NCBI GenBank assembly: GCA_018713515.1
Contig: DVOO01000028.1
Span: 1-41,408, forward strand
Direction: 5' to 3'
DNA: 41,408 nt
Origin: Candidatus Scatomonas pullistercoris
GTDB lineage: Bacteria; Bacillota; Clostridia; Lachnospirales; Lachnospiraceae
The notes below the pieces were generated by a model. It did not search any database and was not told the origin of the DNA. It saw nothing but the letters and a program-made list of their open reading frames with translations. This document shows positions 24,568 through 34,385 of the stretch, piece after piece. The first letter of the stretch is position 1. Each line of letters opens with the position of its first letter. Both the position numbers and the translations under genes were made by a program.

Positions 24568-24861
24568 CTACTCCACTGTCTTCGGCACCTGATACTGGCC
24601 GTCCCTCTGTTCCGGCGCGTTGGCCAGCATCTGCTCCCGGGCGTCCCCGTTTGTCACCACATCCTCACGGAATACGTTTTTAACCGGAAACACGTGGGAC
24701 ATCGGCTCGATTCCGGAGGTGTCCAGTTCATTCAGCTTATCGATGTAGTCCAGCATCTTCTGCATGTCAGCCTTGGCATCCTCCCGCTCGGAGGGCGACA
24801 GCTTCAGCTTGGCCAGGATACCCACATAATCAATGGTTTCATCTGTAATTTTCTCAGCCAT
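24568..24861 (-). CDS. gatC: Aspartyl/glutamyl-tRNA amidotransferase subunit C
   Basis: The 97-residue protein has the GatC pattern [18 protein letters not shown], then [18 protein letters not shown] and the ending [16 protein letters not shown]. GatC is the small belt subunit that holds GatA and GatB together. It is the first gene of the gatCAB set, preceded by AAAGGAG and a promoter at 24919-24947. Confidence 0.96.
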   Translation of the reverse strand: MAEKITDETIDYVGILAKLKLSPSEREDAKADMQKMLDYIDKLNELDTSGIEPMSHVFPVKNVFREDVVTNGDAREQMLANAPEQRDGQYQVPKTVE

Positions 24862-24918
24862 TTATACTCCTTTCCAGGCTCCGGTCCGCCGGAATGCCTG
24901 AACATTCACCTGATAGCC

Positions 24919-24952
24919 AGTATACAACAGATCCGGGGCTTTTGCAAAGCCC
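24919..24952 (-). promoter_or_regulatory. Promoter of gatCAB with inverted repeat at -35
   Basis: On the minus strand TTGCAA (24942-24947) and TATACT (24919-24924) are 17 bases apart. A 7-base inverted repeat, GGGCTTT (24936-24942) and AAAGCCC (24946-24952), is centred on the -35 box. It could be an operator or chance. Confidence 0.55.
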
Positions 24953-24988
24953 TCTGTTTATATATCTGGTAAAATTGTGTACGGCAAG

Positions 24989-25031
24989 AAAAGCCCCCGG
25001 GCCTCCTGCCGGAGGATTCCCGCGGACTTTT
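24989..25031 (-). terminator. Terminator after dapL
   Basis: On the minus strand AAAAGTCCGCGGG pairs with CCCGGGGGCTTTT with one mismatch. Inside it CCTCC pairs with GGAGG around GGCA. The long two-part hairpin ends in a short T run, just downstream of the dapL stop and upstream of the gatCAB promoter. Confidence 0.7.
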
Positions 25032-25049
25032 CCGCCTCCACGGCTGTTT

Positions 25050-26264
25050 TTAAAGTTTTTTAATCCGTTCAATGGCCTCCACGGTGTTCTCATAGGTGCC
25101 GAAGGCAGTCAGCCGGAAATAGCCTTCTCCGCTGGGGCCGAAGCCGGATCCGGGTGTTCCCACCACGTTGGCAGTCTCCAGCAGATAGTCAAAGAACTTC
25201 CAGGAGTCCATGCCCTCGGGAGTCTTCAGCCAGATATAGGGGGCATTCACTCCGCCGGCCACCGTGTATCCGGCGGATTTCAGGCCCTCGTAGATCACGT
25301 GGGCATTCTTCATATAATAGGCCACCTGCTCCTTCAGCTCTGCTTTTCCTTCCGGCGAATAGACGGCTTCTCCCGCCCGCTGAATGATATAGGGAGCTCC
25401 GTTGTACTTGGTGCCATGGCGTCTGGCCCAGAGGCTGTGAAGAGATACATCCCCGCATTTCAGATCCCTGGGAACTACCGTAAAGCCCAGACGCACGCCG
25501 GTAAATCCGGCGTTTTTGCTGAAGCTGCGGAACTCAATGGCACAGGTTCTGGCGCCCTCGCACTCGAAAATGGAATGCGGAACATTTTCCTCGGAAATAT
25601 ACGCCTCGTAGGCCGCGTCATAGAGGATCACAGCTCCCACACGGTTGGCATAATCCACCCAGTCCTGCAGCTGCGCCTTTGTCAGCGTGGCGCCGGTGGG
25701 ATTGTTCGGATAGCACAGATAGATCATGTCCGGGGTTTCCTTCGGAAAGGCAGGGACAAAATCATTGTCCATGGTGCAGGGCATATAGATCACATTGGAA
25801 AACATTTCTTTTTCCGGGATCCACTCCCCGGCTCTTCCCGCCATTACGTTGGAATCCACATAGACAGGGTATACCGGGTCACAGACGGCGATCCGGTTGT
25901 CCTGCCCGAAAATCTCCTGGATATTGCTGCAGTCGCATTTTGCCCCGTCGGAGACGAAAATCTCATCTGCGGAGATGTCGCAGCCTCTGCTTTTGTAGTC
26001 GTTCTCCGCAATGGCGGTCCGCAGAAAATCATAGCCGAGATCCGGCGCGTAGCCCCGGAAGGTTTCCCGGGAACCCATCTCGTCCACCGCCGCGTGCAGA
26101 GCCCGGATAATCGCCGGCGCAAGGGGCTGCGTCACATCACCGATGCCCAGGCGGATCAGCCTTTTATCAGGATGCGCTTCCGCGTACGCCGCCACCTTCT
26201 TCCCGATGGTGGAGAACAGATAGCTTCCCGGAAGCTTCAGATAGTTTTCGTTGATTTTAAACAT
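25050..26264 (-). CDS. dapL: LL-diaminopimelate aminotransferase
   Basis: The 404-residue protein is a fold-type I PLP enzyme of the DapL family. It starts [20 protein letters not shown] and has [36 protein letters not shown] and the PLP lysine in [15 protein letters not shown]. It makes LL-diaminopimelate directly from tetrahydrodipicolinate with glutamate as amino donor, the short lysine and peptidoglycan route. It follows the ANTAR regulator gene after 34 bases, so it may be co-transcribed with glnA. That would tie this glutamate-using step to nitrogen control (inference). Confidence 0.95.
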   Translation of the reverse strand: MFKINENYLKLPGSYLFSTIGKKVAAYAEAHPDKRLIRLGIGDVTQPLAPAIIRALHAAVDEMGSRETFRGYAPDLGYDFLRTAIAENDYKSRGCDISADEIFVSDGAKCDCSNIQEIFGQDNRIAVCDPVYPVYVDSNVMAGRAGEWIPEKEMFSNVIYMPCTMDNDFVPAFPKETPDMIYLCYPNNPTGATLTKAQLQDWVDYANRVGAVILYDAAYEAYISEENVPHSIFECEGARTCAIEFRSFSKNAGFTGVRLGFTVVPRDLKCGDVSLHSLWARRHGTKYNGAPYIIQRAGEAVYSPEGKAELKEQVAYYMKNAHVIYEGLKSAGYTVAGGVNAPYIWLKTPEGMDSWKFFDYLLETANVVGTPGSGFGPSGEGYFRLTAFGTYENTVEAIERIKKL

Positions 26265-26298
26265 AATATGTGCTCCTTTTAAACATAAAATTCTGTGG

Positions 26299-26835
26299 TC
26301 AGAACAGAGTCAGGACCATCTCGGCCGTTTCCACAAGATTCGTCCCGTTGTCCATACTGCATTTCTGAAGATAGCGGTGCGCCTCCGCTTCCGTCATATG
26401 ATTTCTCTCCATGAGAAGCGCCTTTGCGTTGTCAATGATAATCTGTTCCCTGGGACTCCTCGGTTTTGGCCGTAATTTCTTTTTCCGGCGGGACCGGCTT
26501 CCCGCCATCATGGCCACCGTGTTGACCAGCTCATAGGCAGACAGGGGCAGAGAAACCGCTATCAAATCGGATCCCTCCACTGTGCTGAGAACTCTCTCCG
26601 AAGCCACCAGGAGCATTTCAAAGTTCTCCGGCATACATTCCCGCAGCTCGGAAAAATGCATATCCGGCAGCTTATAGCCGCAGATCAGAATCCCGCCGCT
26701 TTGATGATTCATTTCTGAGAGGGCGGCCGCAGCGGATGTGCAGGCGGCCGCCACCTCAAACCCGTGCTTTTCCAGTACTGCCTGAATGCGTCTGGCATCC
26801 TCCGCCTTTGGAAAAGCTGTGATTACACTGCTCAT
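26299..26835 (-). CDS. ANTAR-domain RNA-binding regulator with degenerate receiver domain (NitR-like)
   Basis: The 178-residue protein has a receiver-like fold (1 to about 112), a basic linker ([14 protein letters not shown]) and a C-terminal ANTAR domain (about 128-178) with [30 protein letters not shown] proteins bind paired RNA hairpins and prevent transcription termination. The receiver lacks its phosphorylation set: G53 stands where the aspartate should be (GYKLPDM), the N-terminal acidic pair is absent, and L96 replaces the usual lysine before proline. It lies 17 bases behind glnA. From memory, this matches the glnA-nitR arrangement of solvent-forming clostridia, suggesting nitrogen control. 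What it senses is unknown. Confidence 0.87.
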   Translation of the reverse strand: MSSVITAFPKAEDARRIQAVLEKHGFEVAAACTSAAAALSEMNHQSGGILICGYKLPDMHFSELRECMPENFEMLLVASERVLSTVEGSDLIAVSLPLSAYELVNTVAMMAGSRSRRKKKLRPKPRSPREQIIIDNAKALLMERNHMTEAEAHRYLQKCSMDNGTNLVETAEMVLTLF

Positions 26836-26852
26836 ACCGTATCCCCGCCGGG

Positions 26853-28187
26853 TTAAATCCGGTAAAGATACTGGTCAACTTCCCAGTCAGAGACCTGCAG
26901 CATATATTCCTTCCATTCTGATTTTTTTGCCTCTACATACCGGTCTACGAAGGCATCTCCCAGAACAGTCCGGATAAAAGGATCCTCTTCCATGGCCGTG
27001 ATGGCTTCCCGCAGCGTGGAAGGCAGTGCCATAATGCCGAGCTTCCCCTTTTCTTCTTCGCAGATGCTGTCCATCTCCTGATCGACGGGGGCAGGAGGCA
27101 GAATCTTGTTCTGTATCCCGTCAATGCCGGCCATCAGACATATGGCCAGAGCCAGATACGGATTGGCAGCCGGATCCGGAGAGCGCAGTTCAATTTCCTT
27201 GTGGCCGCCCTTTGCAGCCGGAATTCGGATCAGAGAATTCTTCTTATGGGCGGACCACGCCTCATAGAGCGGCGCCTCAAATCCCGGCACAAGTCTCTTA
27301 TAGGAGTTTACCAGAGGATTCGTGATGGCGCTCATGCCGCTGATATGCTTCAGAATCCCTCCGATAAAATAGTAGGCCTCCTGAGAAAGTCCCAGCGGAT
27401 CCTCGTTGTTTCTGAAGATGTTCCTTCCCTCCCGATCGTAAAGGGCAAAGTTTAGATGCATGCCGGATCCGGAGACGCCGGTTTTCGGCTTCGGCATGAA
27501 AGTGGCGTGCAGGCCGTGGCGTCTGGCAATGGTCCGCACGGCAAACTTAAAGGTCATGACACTGTCGGCGGACTCCAGCCCCTTCGCCCTGTGAAAATCA
27601 ATCTCATGCTGTCCGGGGGCCACCTCGTGGTAGGAGCTCTCCACCCGAAAGCCCATATCCTCCAGGGTCAGCACGATATCCCGCCGGGCATTTTCCCCCA
27701 TATCAATGGGGCCGAGATCGAAATATCCCGCCCGCTCCGGCGTCTGGTTCGTGGGCTGCCCTTCCTCGTCCGTCTGAAACAGAAAGAATTCACAACGGGG
27801 ACCCGCGTAAAATTCATAACCCATTTCCCTGGCCTGGGCGATGCAGCGCTTCAGGATGCCCCGTGAACAGCATTCATAGGGCGTGCCGTCCGCCTTATAT
27901 ACATCGCAGATCATTCTGGCCACCTTTCCCTGCTGGGGACGCCAGGGCAGGATTACGAAACTGTCCAGATCCGGATGCAGATACATGTCCGTTCCGTCTT
28001 CCACCGCGAAACCCTCCAGCGGAAGCGCGTCAAACATGCATTCATTGTTCAGAGCCTTCTCCAGCTGGCTGGAAGTGATCGCAATATTTCTCATGGTTCC
28101 AAACATATCTGTAAACTGAAGACGGATAAACTCCACATCTTCCTCCTCCGCCATAGAGAGGATCTCTTCCCTGGTGTAATTAGCCAT
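26853..28187 (-). CDS. glnA: Glutamine synthetase type I
   Basis: The 444-residue protein matches the short GSI-alpha type. It has the beta-grasp N-terminus with LQFTDMFGTMRNI, the metal and ATP sites in GQHEIDFH and SGSGMHLNF, and NPYLALAICLMAGIDGI. The E. coli-type adenylylation insert is absent, as expected in Firmicutes. The enzyme makes glutamine from glutamate, ammonia and ATP, and supplies the glutamate synthase encoded upstream. It has its own very strong promoter (28210-28237) with only a short leader. Confidence 0.97.
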   Translation of the reverse strand: MANYTREEILSMAEEEDVEFIRLQFTDMFGTMRNIAITSSQLEKALNNECMFDALPLEGFAVEDGTDMYLHPDLDSFVILPWRPQQGKVARMICDVYKADGTPYECCSRGILKRCIAQAREMGYEFYAGPRCEFFLFQTDEEGQPTNQTPERAGYFDLGPIDMGENARRDIVLTLEDMGFRVESSYHEVAPGQHEIDFHRAKGLESADSVMTFKFAVRTIARRHGLHATFMPKPKTGVSGSGMHLNFALYDREGRNIFRNNEDPLGLSQEAYYFIGGILKHISGMSAITNPLVNSYKRLVPGFEAPLYEAWSAHKKNSLIRIPAAKGGHKEIELRSPDPAANPYLALAICLMAGIDGIQNKILPPAPVDQEMDSICEEEKGKLGIMALPSTLREAITAMEEDPFIRTVLGDAFVDRYVEAKKSEWKEYMLQVSDWEVDQYLYRI

Positions 28188-28209
28188 ATATTACTTTCCT
28201 CCTTGCTCG

Positions 28210-28255
28210 ATTATACAGAGAACCATTTTTTTGTCAACCGGAGGACCTTCCGGTT
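28210..28255 (-). promoter_or_regulatory. glnA promoter with adjoining palindrome
   Basis: On the minus strand TTGACA (28232-28237) and TATAAT (28210-28215) are 16 bases apart. The perfect 7-base inverted repeat AACCGGA/TCCGGTT (28236-28242 and 28249-28255, 6-base spacer) overlaps the upstream edge of the -35 box and is a candidate operator. The transcription start would lie about 15 bases before the ATG, leaving no room for an RNA leader. Confidence 0.7.
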
Positions 28256-28341
28256 CCAGAGGTTCCCGGTCCCCGGGCGCCGCTTCGCAAAACCCGGCTG
28301 CCGGACGTCCGCTTACATCGAACCTCCGGCAGAGCCATGCA
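28256..28341. other. GC-rich gap after gltD with hairpin potential
   Basis: Between the gltD stop and the glnA promoter lies a stretch with CTGCCGGA (28298-28305) pairing with TCCGGCAG (28325-28332) across a 19-base loop, followed on the minus strand by a weak TTTT. It may be a poor terminator for gltBD. No gene was seen. Confidence 0.4.
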
Positions 28342-29826
28342 TTATAAATTTGTATATCCCATCAGGGACCGGTCCACTGCCCTGGCAGCCTCCCTGCCTT
28401 CGTGGATCGCCCAGACTACCAGGGACTGGCCCCGGTGCATATCTCCGGCGGTGAAAACGCCCGGAACGGAAGTCTCATACTGGCCCGGTTTCGTATCCAC
28501 ATTGGTGCGCGCGTTCCGGGCTACCCCGAAAGCGTCCGTCACATACTGTTCGGAGCCGAGAAAACCAGCCGCTATCAGCACAAGATCCGCGGGGACAATC
28601 CGTTCACTTCCCTCAATGGGAACCATGTTCGTCCTTCCTGTTTTTTCATCCTTCTTCGGTTCCAGGCTTACAAGCTTCAGCTTTTTAAGCTCTCCCCTTT
28701 TATTTCCCATAAACTCTGCTACCGTGGTCTGATAAATGCGGGGATCCTCCCCGAAGACGGCGATTGCCTCTTCCTGGCCATAGTCCGTCTTCAGGATTCT
28801 GGGCCATTCCGGCCAGGGATTGTTCTCTGCCCGTTCCACCGGAGGCTTCGGCATCATTTCCAGCTGGGTCACTGACTTGGCGCCCAGACGGATGGAAGTG
28901 CCCACACAGTCATTGCCGGTATCTCCGCCCCCGATCACCACCACATGCTTATCCTTCGCGTCGATGTATTTTTTATCCTTCAGTTCGGAATCCAGAAGGC
29001 TCTTTGTAACGGAAGTCAGATATTCCACAGCAAAATGGATTCCCTTCAGCTCTCTCCCGGGTGCCTGAATATCCCGGGGATTGGAGGCCCCGCAGCAGAG
29101 AAGCACACGGTCAAAATTCCGGAGAAGTTCCCTGGCCTCCATGGTATTTCCCACATCCGCGCCGGTGACAAAGGTGATCCCTTCTTCCTCCATCAGCCGA
29201 ATCCGGCGGTCAAGTACGGATTTTTCCAGCTTCATATTGGGAATTCCGTACCGGAGCAGCCCGCCGATGCGGTCCCGCCGCTCAAAAACAGTCACCTGGT
29301 GTCCCCGGCGGTTCAGCTGCATGGCCGCTGCCAGGCCCGAGGGGCCGCTGCCCACCACGGCCACCTTCTTTCCGGTTCTTACCTTCGGGGGTTCCGGTTT
29401 TATATAGCCGTGCTCCCAGGCATATTCAATGATCGCTCTCTCATTCTCCCTGGTGGCCACCGGTTCTCCGTTCAGATTGCAGGTACAGGCAGCCTCGCAG
29501 AGGGCCGGGCATACCCGGGAGGTGAATTCCGGAAAGCAGTTGGTCTTGGTCAGCCGGCGGTATGCTTCCTCCCAGTTTCCCAGATATACAAGATCATTCC
29601 ATTCCGGACACAGATTTTTCAGCGGACAGCCGCTGGCCATTCCTGCGATCATACGCCCCGCCTGGCAGAAGGGAACGCCGCAGGCCATGCAGCGGGCTCC
29701 CTGCTGTCTCTGCTTTTCCAGCGGCAGCGGCGTGTGGAACTCATGGAAATCCTGTATTCTCTCTAACGGCGGCACGCAGTAGCTGTTCTGCCGCTCATAC
29801 TCTAAAAATCCTGTTGGTTTTCCCAT
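28342..29826 (-). CDS. gltD: Glutamate synthase small (beta) subunit
   Basis: The 494-residue protein has the N-terminal cysteine-rich iron-sulfur region (CMACGVPFCQ, then GCPLKNLCPEW). Two dinucleotide-binding sites follow, VVGSGPSGLAAA for FAD and VVIGGGDTGNDCVGT for NADPH, then the closing FTAGDMHRGQSLVVWAI. It takes electrons from NADPH and passes them to GltB. It lies 11 bases behind gltB with GGAGG, so the two are one operon and should be made in equal amounts. Confidence 0.96.
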   Translation of the reverse strand: MGKPTGFLEYERQNSYCVPPLERIQDFHEFHTPLPLEKQRQQGARCMACGVPFCQAGRMIAGMASGCPLKNLCPEWNDLVYLGNWEEAYRRLTKTNCFPEFTSRVCPALCEAACTCNLNGEPVATRENERAIIEYAWEHGYIKPEPPKVRTGKKVAVVGSGPSGLAAAMQLNRRGHQVTVFERRDRIGGLLRYGIPNMKLEKSVLDRRIRLMEEEGITFVTGADVGNTMEARELLRNFDRVLLCCGASNPRDIQAPGRELKGIHFAVEYLTSVTKSLLDSELKDKKYIDAKDKHVVVIGGGDTGNDCVGTSIRLGAKSVTQLEMMPKPPVERAENNPWPEWPRILKTDYGQEEAIAVFGEDPRIYQTTVAEFMGNKRGELKKLKLVSLEPKKDEKTGRTNMVPIEGSERIVPADLVLIAAGFLGSEQYVTDAFGVARNARTNVDTKPGQYETSVPGVFTAGDMHRGQSLVVWAIHEGREAARAVDRSLMGYTNL

Positions 29827-29837
29827 TTCTGTCCCTC

Positions 29838-32800
29838 CTACCTGTTCAGACTTTCATAGAATGCTTCGATCTGTGCCTGCTCACTGCTCAGGCCCTTTTC
29901 CTCCAGTTTGGCGGACAGGGTCAGCATTCTCTTGTAATCATTGGGAATGATCTTCTTAAACTTCGGAACATATGTCTCAAAATTTTCCAGCACACGGCGT
30001 CCCTTTTCAGAGTTCGTAGCGGCCACATGCTTCTCCAGCATGTTCTTCAGTTCCTGTTTGTCGTAAGGATTATCCACCTTTTCGATACTGATCATTTCTT
30101 TATTCAGATTCCGGTAGAGATGATTATCCTCATCCAGCACATAGGCAATGCCTCCGCTCATGCCGGCTGCAAAATTCTTCCCGGTTTTTCCAAGGACAAC
30201 GACCCGTCCGCCGGTCATGTATTCGCAGCCGTGCTCGCCGACGCCCTCAACGACGGCGCTCACTCCGGAATTCCGGACGCAGAACCGCTCTCCGGCCACA
30301 CCGGCGATGTAGGCTTCCCCGCTGGTGGCTCCGTAGAAAGCAACGTTTCCGATGATGATATTGTCTTCCGGCTTAAATCGAATATTTTCAGGCGGACGCA
30401 CAATGATCTTTCCGCCTGACAGTCCCTTGCCCAGATAATCGTTGGAATCTCCGATCAGATCCAGCGTCAGGCCCTTGGGGATAAAGGCGCCGAAGCTCTG
30501 GCCGCCGGCTCCCGTACAGGTTACCGTATACGTATCATCCGGCAGAGACTGTTCGCCGAACTTTCTGGTGATCTCTGCTCCCAGAATCGTTCCCAGCGTT
30601 CTGTCCGTATTGCTGATCTGCACGGAAATCTTTTTCGGCTCCTTCTTTTCCATGGCCGGAAGCAGCTGCGGCAGCAGCACCCTCTCATCCATGGTCTTTT
30701 CCAGTTTAAAATCATAGACAGCCGCCGGATCAAAGGTGACTCTGGTTCCGGCCTTCGCGTAGGGATTTCGGAGGATCGCCGTCAGGTCCACACGGTCTCC
30801 GTGCTCCAGGGAAACATCCTCTTTTCTCTTCAGCATATCGCTGCGGCCCACCATCTCATCCACGGTGCGGAAGCCGAGCTTTGCCATGTATTCCCGCATC
30901 TCCATGGCGATAAAGCGCATAAAATTCTCTACGTATTCCGGTTTGCCGCGGAAACGCTTCCGCAGCTCCGGGTTCTGCGTGGCCACGCCCACAGGGCAGG
31001 TGTCCAGATTGCAGACACGCATCATCACGCAGCCCATGGTTACCAGAGGCGCCGTGGCGAAGCCATACTCCTCCGCCCCCAAAAGCGCCGCGACAATCAC
31101 ATCCCGGCCGCTCATAAGCTTTCCGTCCGTTTCCAGCATGACGCGGTTCCGGAGCCCGTTCATCAGAAGGGTCTGATGTGTTTCCGCCAGCCCCAGCTCC
31201 CAGGGAAGTCCCGCGTTATGGATGGAGCTCTTTGGCGCCGCGCCGGTTCCTCCGTCGTGTCCCGATATCAGAATCACCTGCGCGCCGGCCTTGGCCACAC
31301 CGGCGGCCACCGTTCCCACGCCGGCCTCGGATACCAGCTTTACGGAAATCCTGGCATTTACATTGGAATTTTTCAGGTCGTAGATCAGCTGGGCCAGATC
31401 TTCAATAGAATAAATATCATGGTGCGGCGGCGGAGAAATCAGGGATACGCCCGGCGTGGAATGCCTTGTCCTGGCAATCCAGGGATATACTTTTCTGGCC
31501 GGCAGATGGCCGCCCTCACCGGGCTTCGCCCCCTGGGCCATCTTAATCTGGATCTCCTTCGCGCTGACCAGATACTGGCTGGTAACGCCGAACCGTCCTG
31601 AAGCCACCTGCTTGATGGCCGAACAGCGGTCCTGGGATTTCAGCCGCTCCTCACTTTCACCACCCTCGCCCGTATTGGACTTTCCGTGAAGATGGTTCAT
31701 GGCGATGGCCAGAGTTTCATGGGCCTCCTGGGAAATGGAGCCGTAGGACATGGCCCCCGTTTTGAAGCGCTTCACAATGGAATCTACGCTTTCCACTTTC
31801 TCCAGGGGAACACCTTCCCCGGGATACTTAAAATCCATGAGGCTTCTTAAGTATCCGGACTCCTCCTGATTTACAAGGCTGGTATACTGTTTGAACATCT
31901 CGTAATCCCCTCTCCGGGTTGATTCCTGGAGAAGATGGATAGTTTCCGGATTATAGCGGTGCTCCTCTCCCTGACTGCGGCTCTTGTGGCGTCCCAGACT
32001 GTCCAGGGTCAGATCCACATCCAGCCCCAGGGGATCAAAGGCCTCCGAATGGCGCTCGTCCACCTCCCGGGCGATGTCCTCCAGGGTGATGCCGCCCACG
32101 CGGCTTACCGTACCCGTAAAATAGCGCTCGATGACTTCCTCGGAAATTCCGATGGCCTCAAAGATCTGCGCGCCCTGATAGGACTGAATCGTGGAAATTC
32201 CCATTTTAGAGGCAATTTTTACAATACCGCTCAGAATAGCGTGGGTATAATCGTTCACCGCCGCGTAGTAATCCTTTTCCAGCATGCCGCTCTCGATCAG
32301 CTCATGGATGGTATCCAGAGCCAGGTACGGGTTGACGGCGCTGGCGCCGTATCCCAGCAGAGTGGCGAAATGATGCACATCCCTTGGCTCACCGGATTCC
32401 AGGATAATGGCCAGAGAGGTTCTCTTCTTCGTCTTGACCAGATGCTGATGCACCGCGGACACTGCCAGAAGCGAGGGCATGGGCACATGGTTTTCATCTA
32501 CGCCCCGGTCTGAGAGGACAAGGATATTGGCTCCCTGCCGGTACGCCTTATCCACTTCTACAAACAGCCGGTCGATGGCCCGCTCCAGGGGCGTGCTCTT
32601 GTAATAGGTGATGGGAACCACAGCCACCTTGAATTCCTTCACCTTCATATGCTTGATCTTCAGCATATCTGTATTGGTGAGGATGGGATCGTTGATCTTC
32701 AGCACCTCGCAGTTTTCCGGCGTTTCCATCAGAAGATTTCCGTCTTTTCCCAGATAAACAGAGGTAGAGGTCACAACCTCCTCGCGGATTGCATCGATGG

Positions 32801-34382
32801 GAGGATTCGTTACCTGGGCGAACAGCTGCTTAAAGTAGTTAAACAGGGGCTGGTGCTCTCCGGACAGCACGGCCAGCGGGGTGTCCACGCCCATGGCCGC
32901 AGTTCCCTCCGCTCCGTTCAGGGCCATATTCCGGATGGACTCCCGGTACTCTTCATACGTATATCCGAAAGCCTTCTGCAGCCGCGCCCTTTCTTCTCCT
33001 GTATATTCCTCAATTTTGATATTGGGGATTTTCAGGTCGGACAGATGCACCAGGCCGCTGTCCAGCCATTCACCGTAGGGCTGGCGAAGAGCGTATTTCT
33101 CTTTCAACTCCGTGTCCTCAATCAGGCGTCCCTCCACCGTGTCCACCAGAAGAATTTTTCCGGGATGGAGCCGTTCCTTTTTCACCACATGCTCCGGGGC
33201 GATGGGGAGGGCTCCCACCTCGGAAGCCAGGATCAGGCAGCCGTCATCGGTAATGTAGTATCTGGAGGGCCTTAAGCCGTTCCGGTCAAGCACCGCTCCC
33301 ACCTGATCGCCGTCCGTGAATACAATGGCCGCCGGGCCGTCCCAGGGCTCCATCATGGTTGCGTAATACTGATAAAAATCTCTTTCCTCCAGAGAAATGG
33401 TCTCATTGTTTGCCCAGGGCTCAGGAATCAGGATCATCATGGCCAGAGGCAGGTCCATGCCGCTCATAACCAGGAATTCCAGCGTATTGTCCAGCATGGC
33501 GGAATCAGAACCGCCGGGATTGATGACCGGAAGCACCTTATCCATATCCTCGGCCAGTACCGGGGATGACATGGTCTCCTCCCGGGCCAGCATCTTATCC
33601 GCATTGCCGCGGATGGTATTGATCTCTCCGTTGTGAACGATCATACGGTTCGGGTGGGCCCTCTCCCAGCTGGGATTTGTGTTGGTGGAAAATCTGGAAT
33701 GCACCACCGCGATGGCCGATTCGTACTCCGGATCCTGCAGATCGGTGAAGAAGGTCCGCAGCTGTCCCACCAGGAACATTCCCTTGTAGACGATAGTCCG
33801 GCTGGAAAGGGACACCACGTACGTATTGTCATTGCTCTGCTCGAAGACTCTCCGCACAATGTAAAGCCTGCGGTCAAAATCAAGGCCCTTCTCCACATCC
33901 GCGGGCTTTTTGATAAAGGCCTGCATGATGCAGGGCATACATTCCCTGGCCTTATGCCCCAGCACCTCCGGAACCGTGGGCACAGTCCGCCATCCCAGCA
34001 GCTCCATGCCCTCCTTCTCCACAATAATCTCAAACATCTTGCGTGCCTGGTTGCGCTTCAACTCATTCTGGGGGAAGAAGAACATGCCGACTCCATATTC
34101 CCGCTCTCCGCCCAAAAAAATACCGAGGGCACTGCAGGTTCTGGAAAAAAACTTGTGGGAAATCTGTAAAAGGATTCCTACTCCGTCTCCTGTCTTGCCC
34201 TCGGCGTCTTTGCCGGCTCTGTGTTCTAGATTTTCAACAATTCTTAATGCGTTTTCTACTGTCGCGTGGTTCTTCTGACCCTTGATATTTACCACCGCAC
34301 CGATTCCGCAGTTATCATGCTCAAATTCCGGACGGTACAGCGGCGGCCGCCCCACGGGAGCAGTCCTGCCCATCTGATTCAT
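29838..34382 (-). CDS. gltB: Glutamate synthase large (alpha) subunit
   Basis: The 1514-residue protein, read from the ATG at 34382 behind GAAGGA, has a class II glutaminase domain with catalytic C25 in DNCGIGAV. A central domain and an FMN-binding synthase domain follow (QGAKPGEGGHLPARKV, SGHDGGTGAAPKSS). The iron-sulfur cysteines are in CNLDTCPVG, and a C-terminal beta-helix follows with repeated GG and GVGEHG turns. C25 would become N-terminal if the first 24 residues are cleaved, as is usual. It makes two glutamates from glutamine and 2-oxoglutarate. Together with glnA this is the GS-GOGAT ammonia route. A start at 34427 would overlap the promoter and is unlikely. Confidence 0.97.
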   Translation of the reverse strand: MNQMGRTAPVGRPPLYRPEFEHDNCGIGAVVNIKGQKNHATVENALRIVENLEHRAGKDAEGKTGDGVGILLQISHKFFSRTCSALGIFLGGEREYGVGMFFFPQNELKRNQARKMFEIIVEKEGMELLGWRTVPTVPEVLGHKARECMPCIMQAFIKKPADVEKGLDFDRRLYIVRRVFEQSNDNTYVVSLSSRTIVYKGMFLVGQLRTFFTDLQDPEYESAIAVVHSRFSTNTNPSWERAHPNRMIVHNGEINTIRGNADKMLAREETMSSPVLAEDMDKVLPVINPGGSDSAMLDNTLEFLVMSGMDLPLAMMILIPEPWANNETISLEERDFYQYYATMMEPWDGPAAIVFTDGDQVGAVLDRNGLRPSRYYITDDGCLILASEVGALPIAPEHVVKKERLHPGKILLVDTVEGRLIEDTELKEKYALRQPYGEWLDSGLVHLSDLKIPNIKIEEYTGEERARLQKAFGYTYEEYRESIRNMALNGAEGTAAMGVDTPLAVLSGEHQPLFNYFKQLFAQVTNPPIDAIREEVVTSTSVYLGKDGNLLMETPENCEVLKINDPILTNTDMLKIKHMKVKEFKVAVVPITYYKSTPLERAIDRLFVEVDKAYRQGANILVLSDRGVDENHVPMPSLLAVSAVHQHLVKTKKRTSLAIILESGEPRDVHHFATLLGYGASAVNPYLALDTIHELIESGMLEKDYYAAVNDYTHAILSGIVKIASKMGISTIQSYQGAQIFEAIGISEEVIERYFTGTVSRVGGITLEDIAREVDERHSEAFDPLGLDVDLTLDSLGRHKSRSQGEEHRYNPETIHLLQESTRRGDYEMFKQYTSLVNQEESGYLRSLMDFKYPGEGVPLEKVESVDSIVKRFKTGAMSYGSISQEAHETLAIAMNHLHGKSNTGEGGESEERLKSQDRCSAIKQVASGRFGVTSQYLVSAKEIQIKMAQGAKPGEGGHLPARKVYPWIARTRHSTPGVSLISPPPHHDIYSIEDLAQLIYDLKNSNVNARISVKLVSEAGVGTVAAGVAKAGAQVILISGHDGGTGAAPKSSIHNAGLPWELGLAETHQTLLMNGLRNRVMLETDGKLMSGRDVIVAALLGAEEYGFATAPLVTMGCVMMRVCNLDTCPVGVATQNPELRKRFRGKPEYVENFMRFIAMEMREYMAKLGFRTVDEMVGRSDMLKRKEDVSLEHGDRVDLTAILRNPYAKAGTRVTFDPAAVYDFKLEKTMDERVLLPQLLPAMEKKEPKKISVQISNTDRTLGTILGAEITRKFGEQSLPDDTYTVTCTGAGGQSFGAFIPKGLTLDLIGDSNDYLGKGLSGGKIIVRPPENIRFKPEDNIIIGNVAFYGATSGEAYIAGVAGERFCVRNSGVSAVVEGVGEHGCEYMTGGRVVVLGKTGKNFAAGMSGGIAYVLDEDNHLYRNLNKEMISIEKVDNPYDKQELKNMLEKHVAATNSEKGRRVLENFETYVPKFKKIIPNDYKRMLTLSAKLEEKGLSSEQAQIEAFYESLNR

Positions 34383-34385
34383 GCA

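Noticed and set aside
24894-26282. 462-codon plus-strand frame opposite dapL
   Set aside because: Dense coding by dapL on the other strand explains it; no recognisable domain or ribosome site.
28256-28341. Glutamine riboswitch or ANTAR hairpin pair before glnA
   Set aside because: The region lies upstream of the glnA promoter, and I could not fit the known loop patterns.
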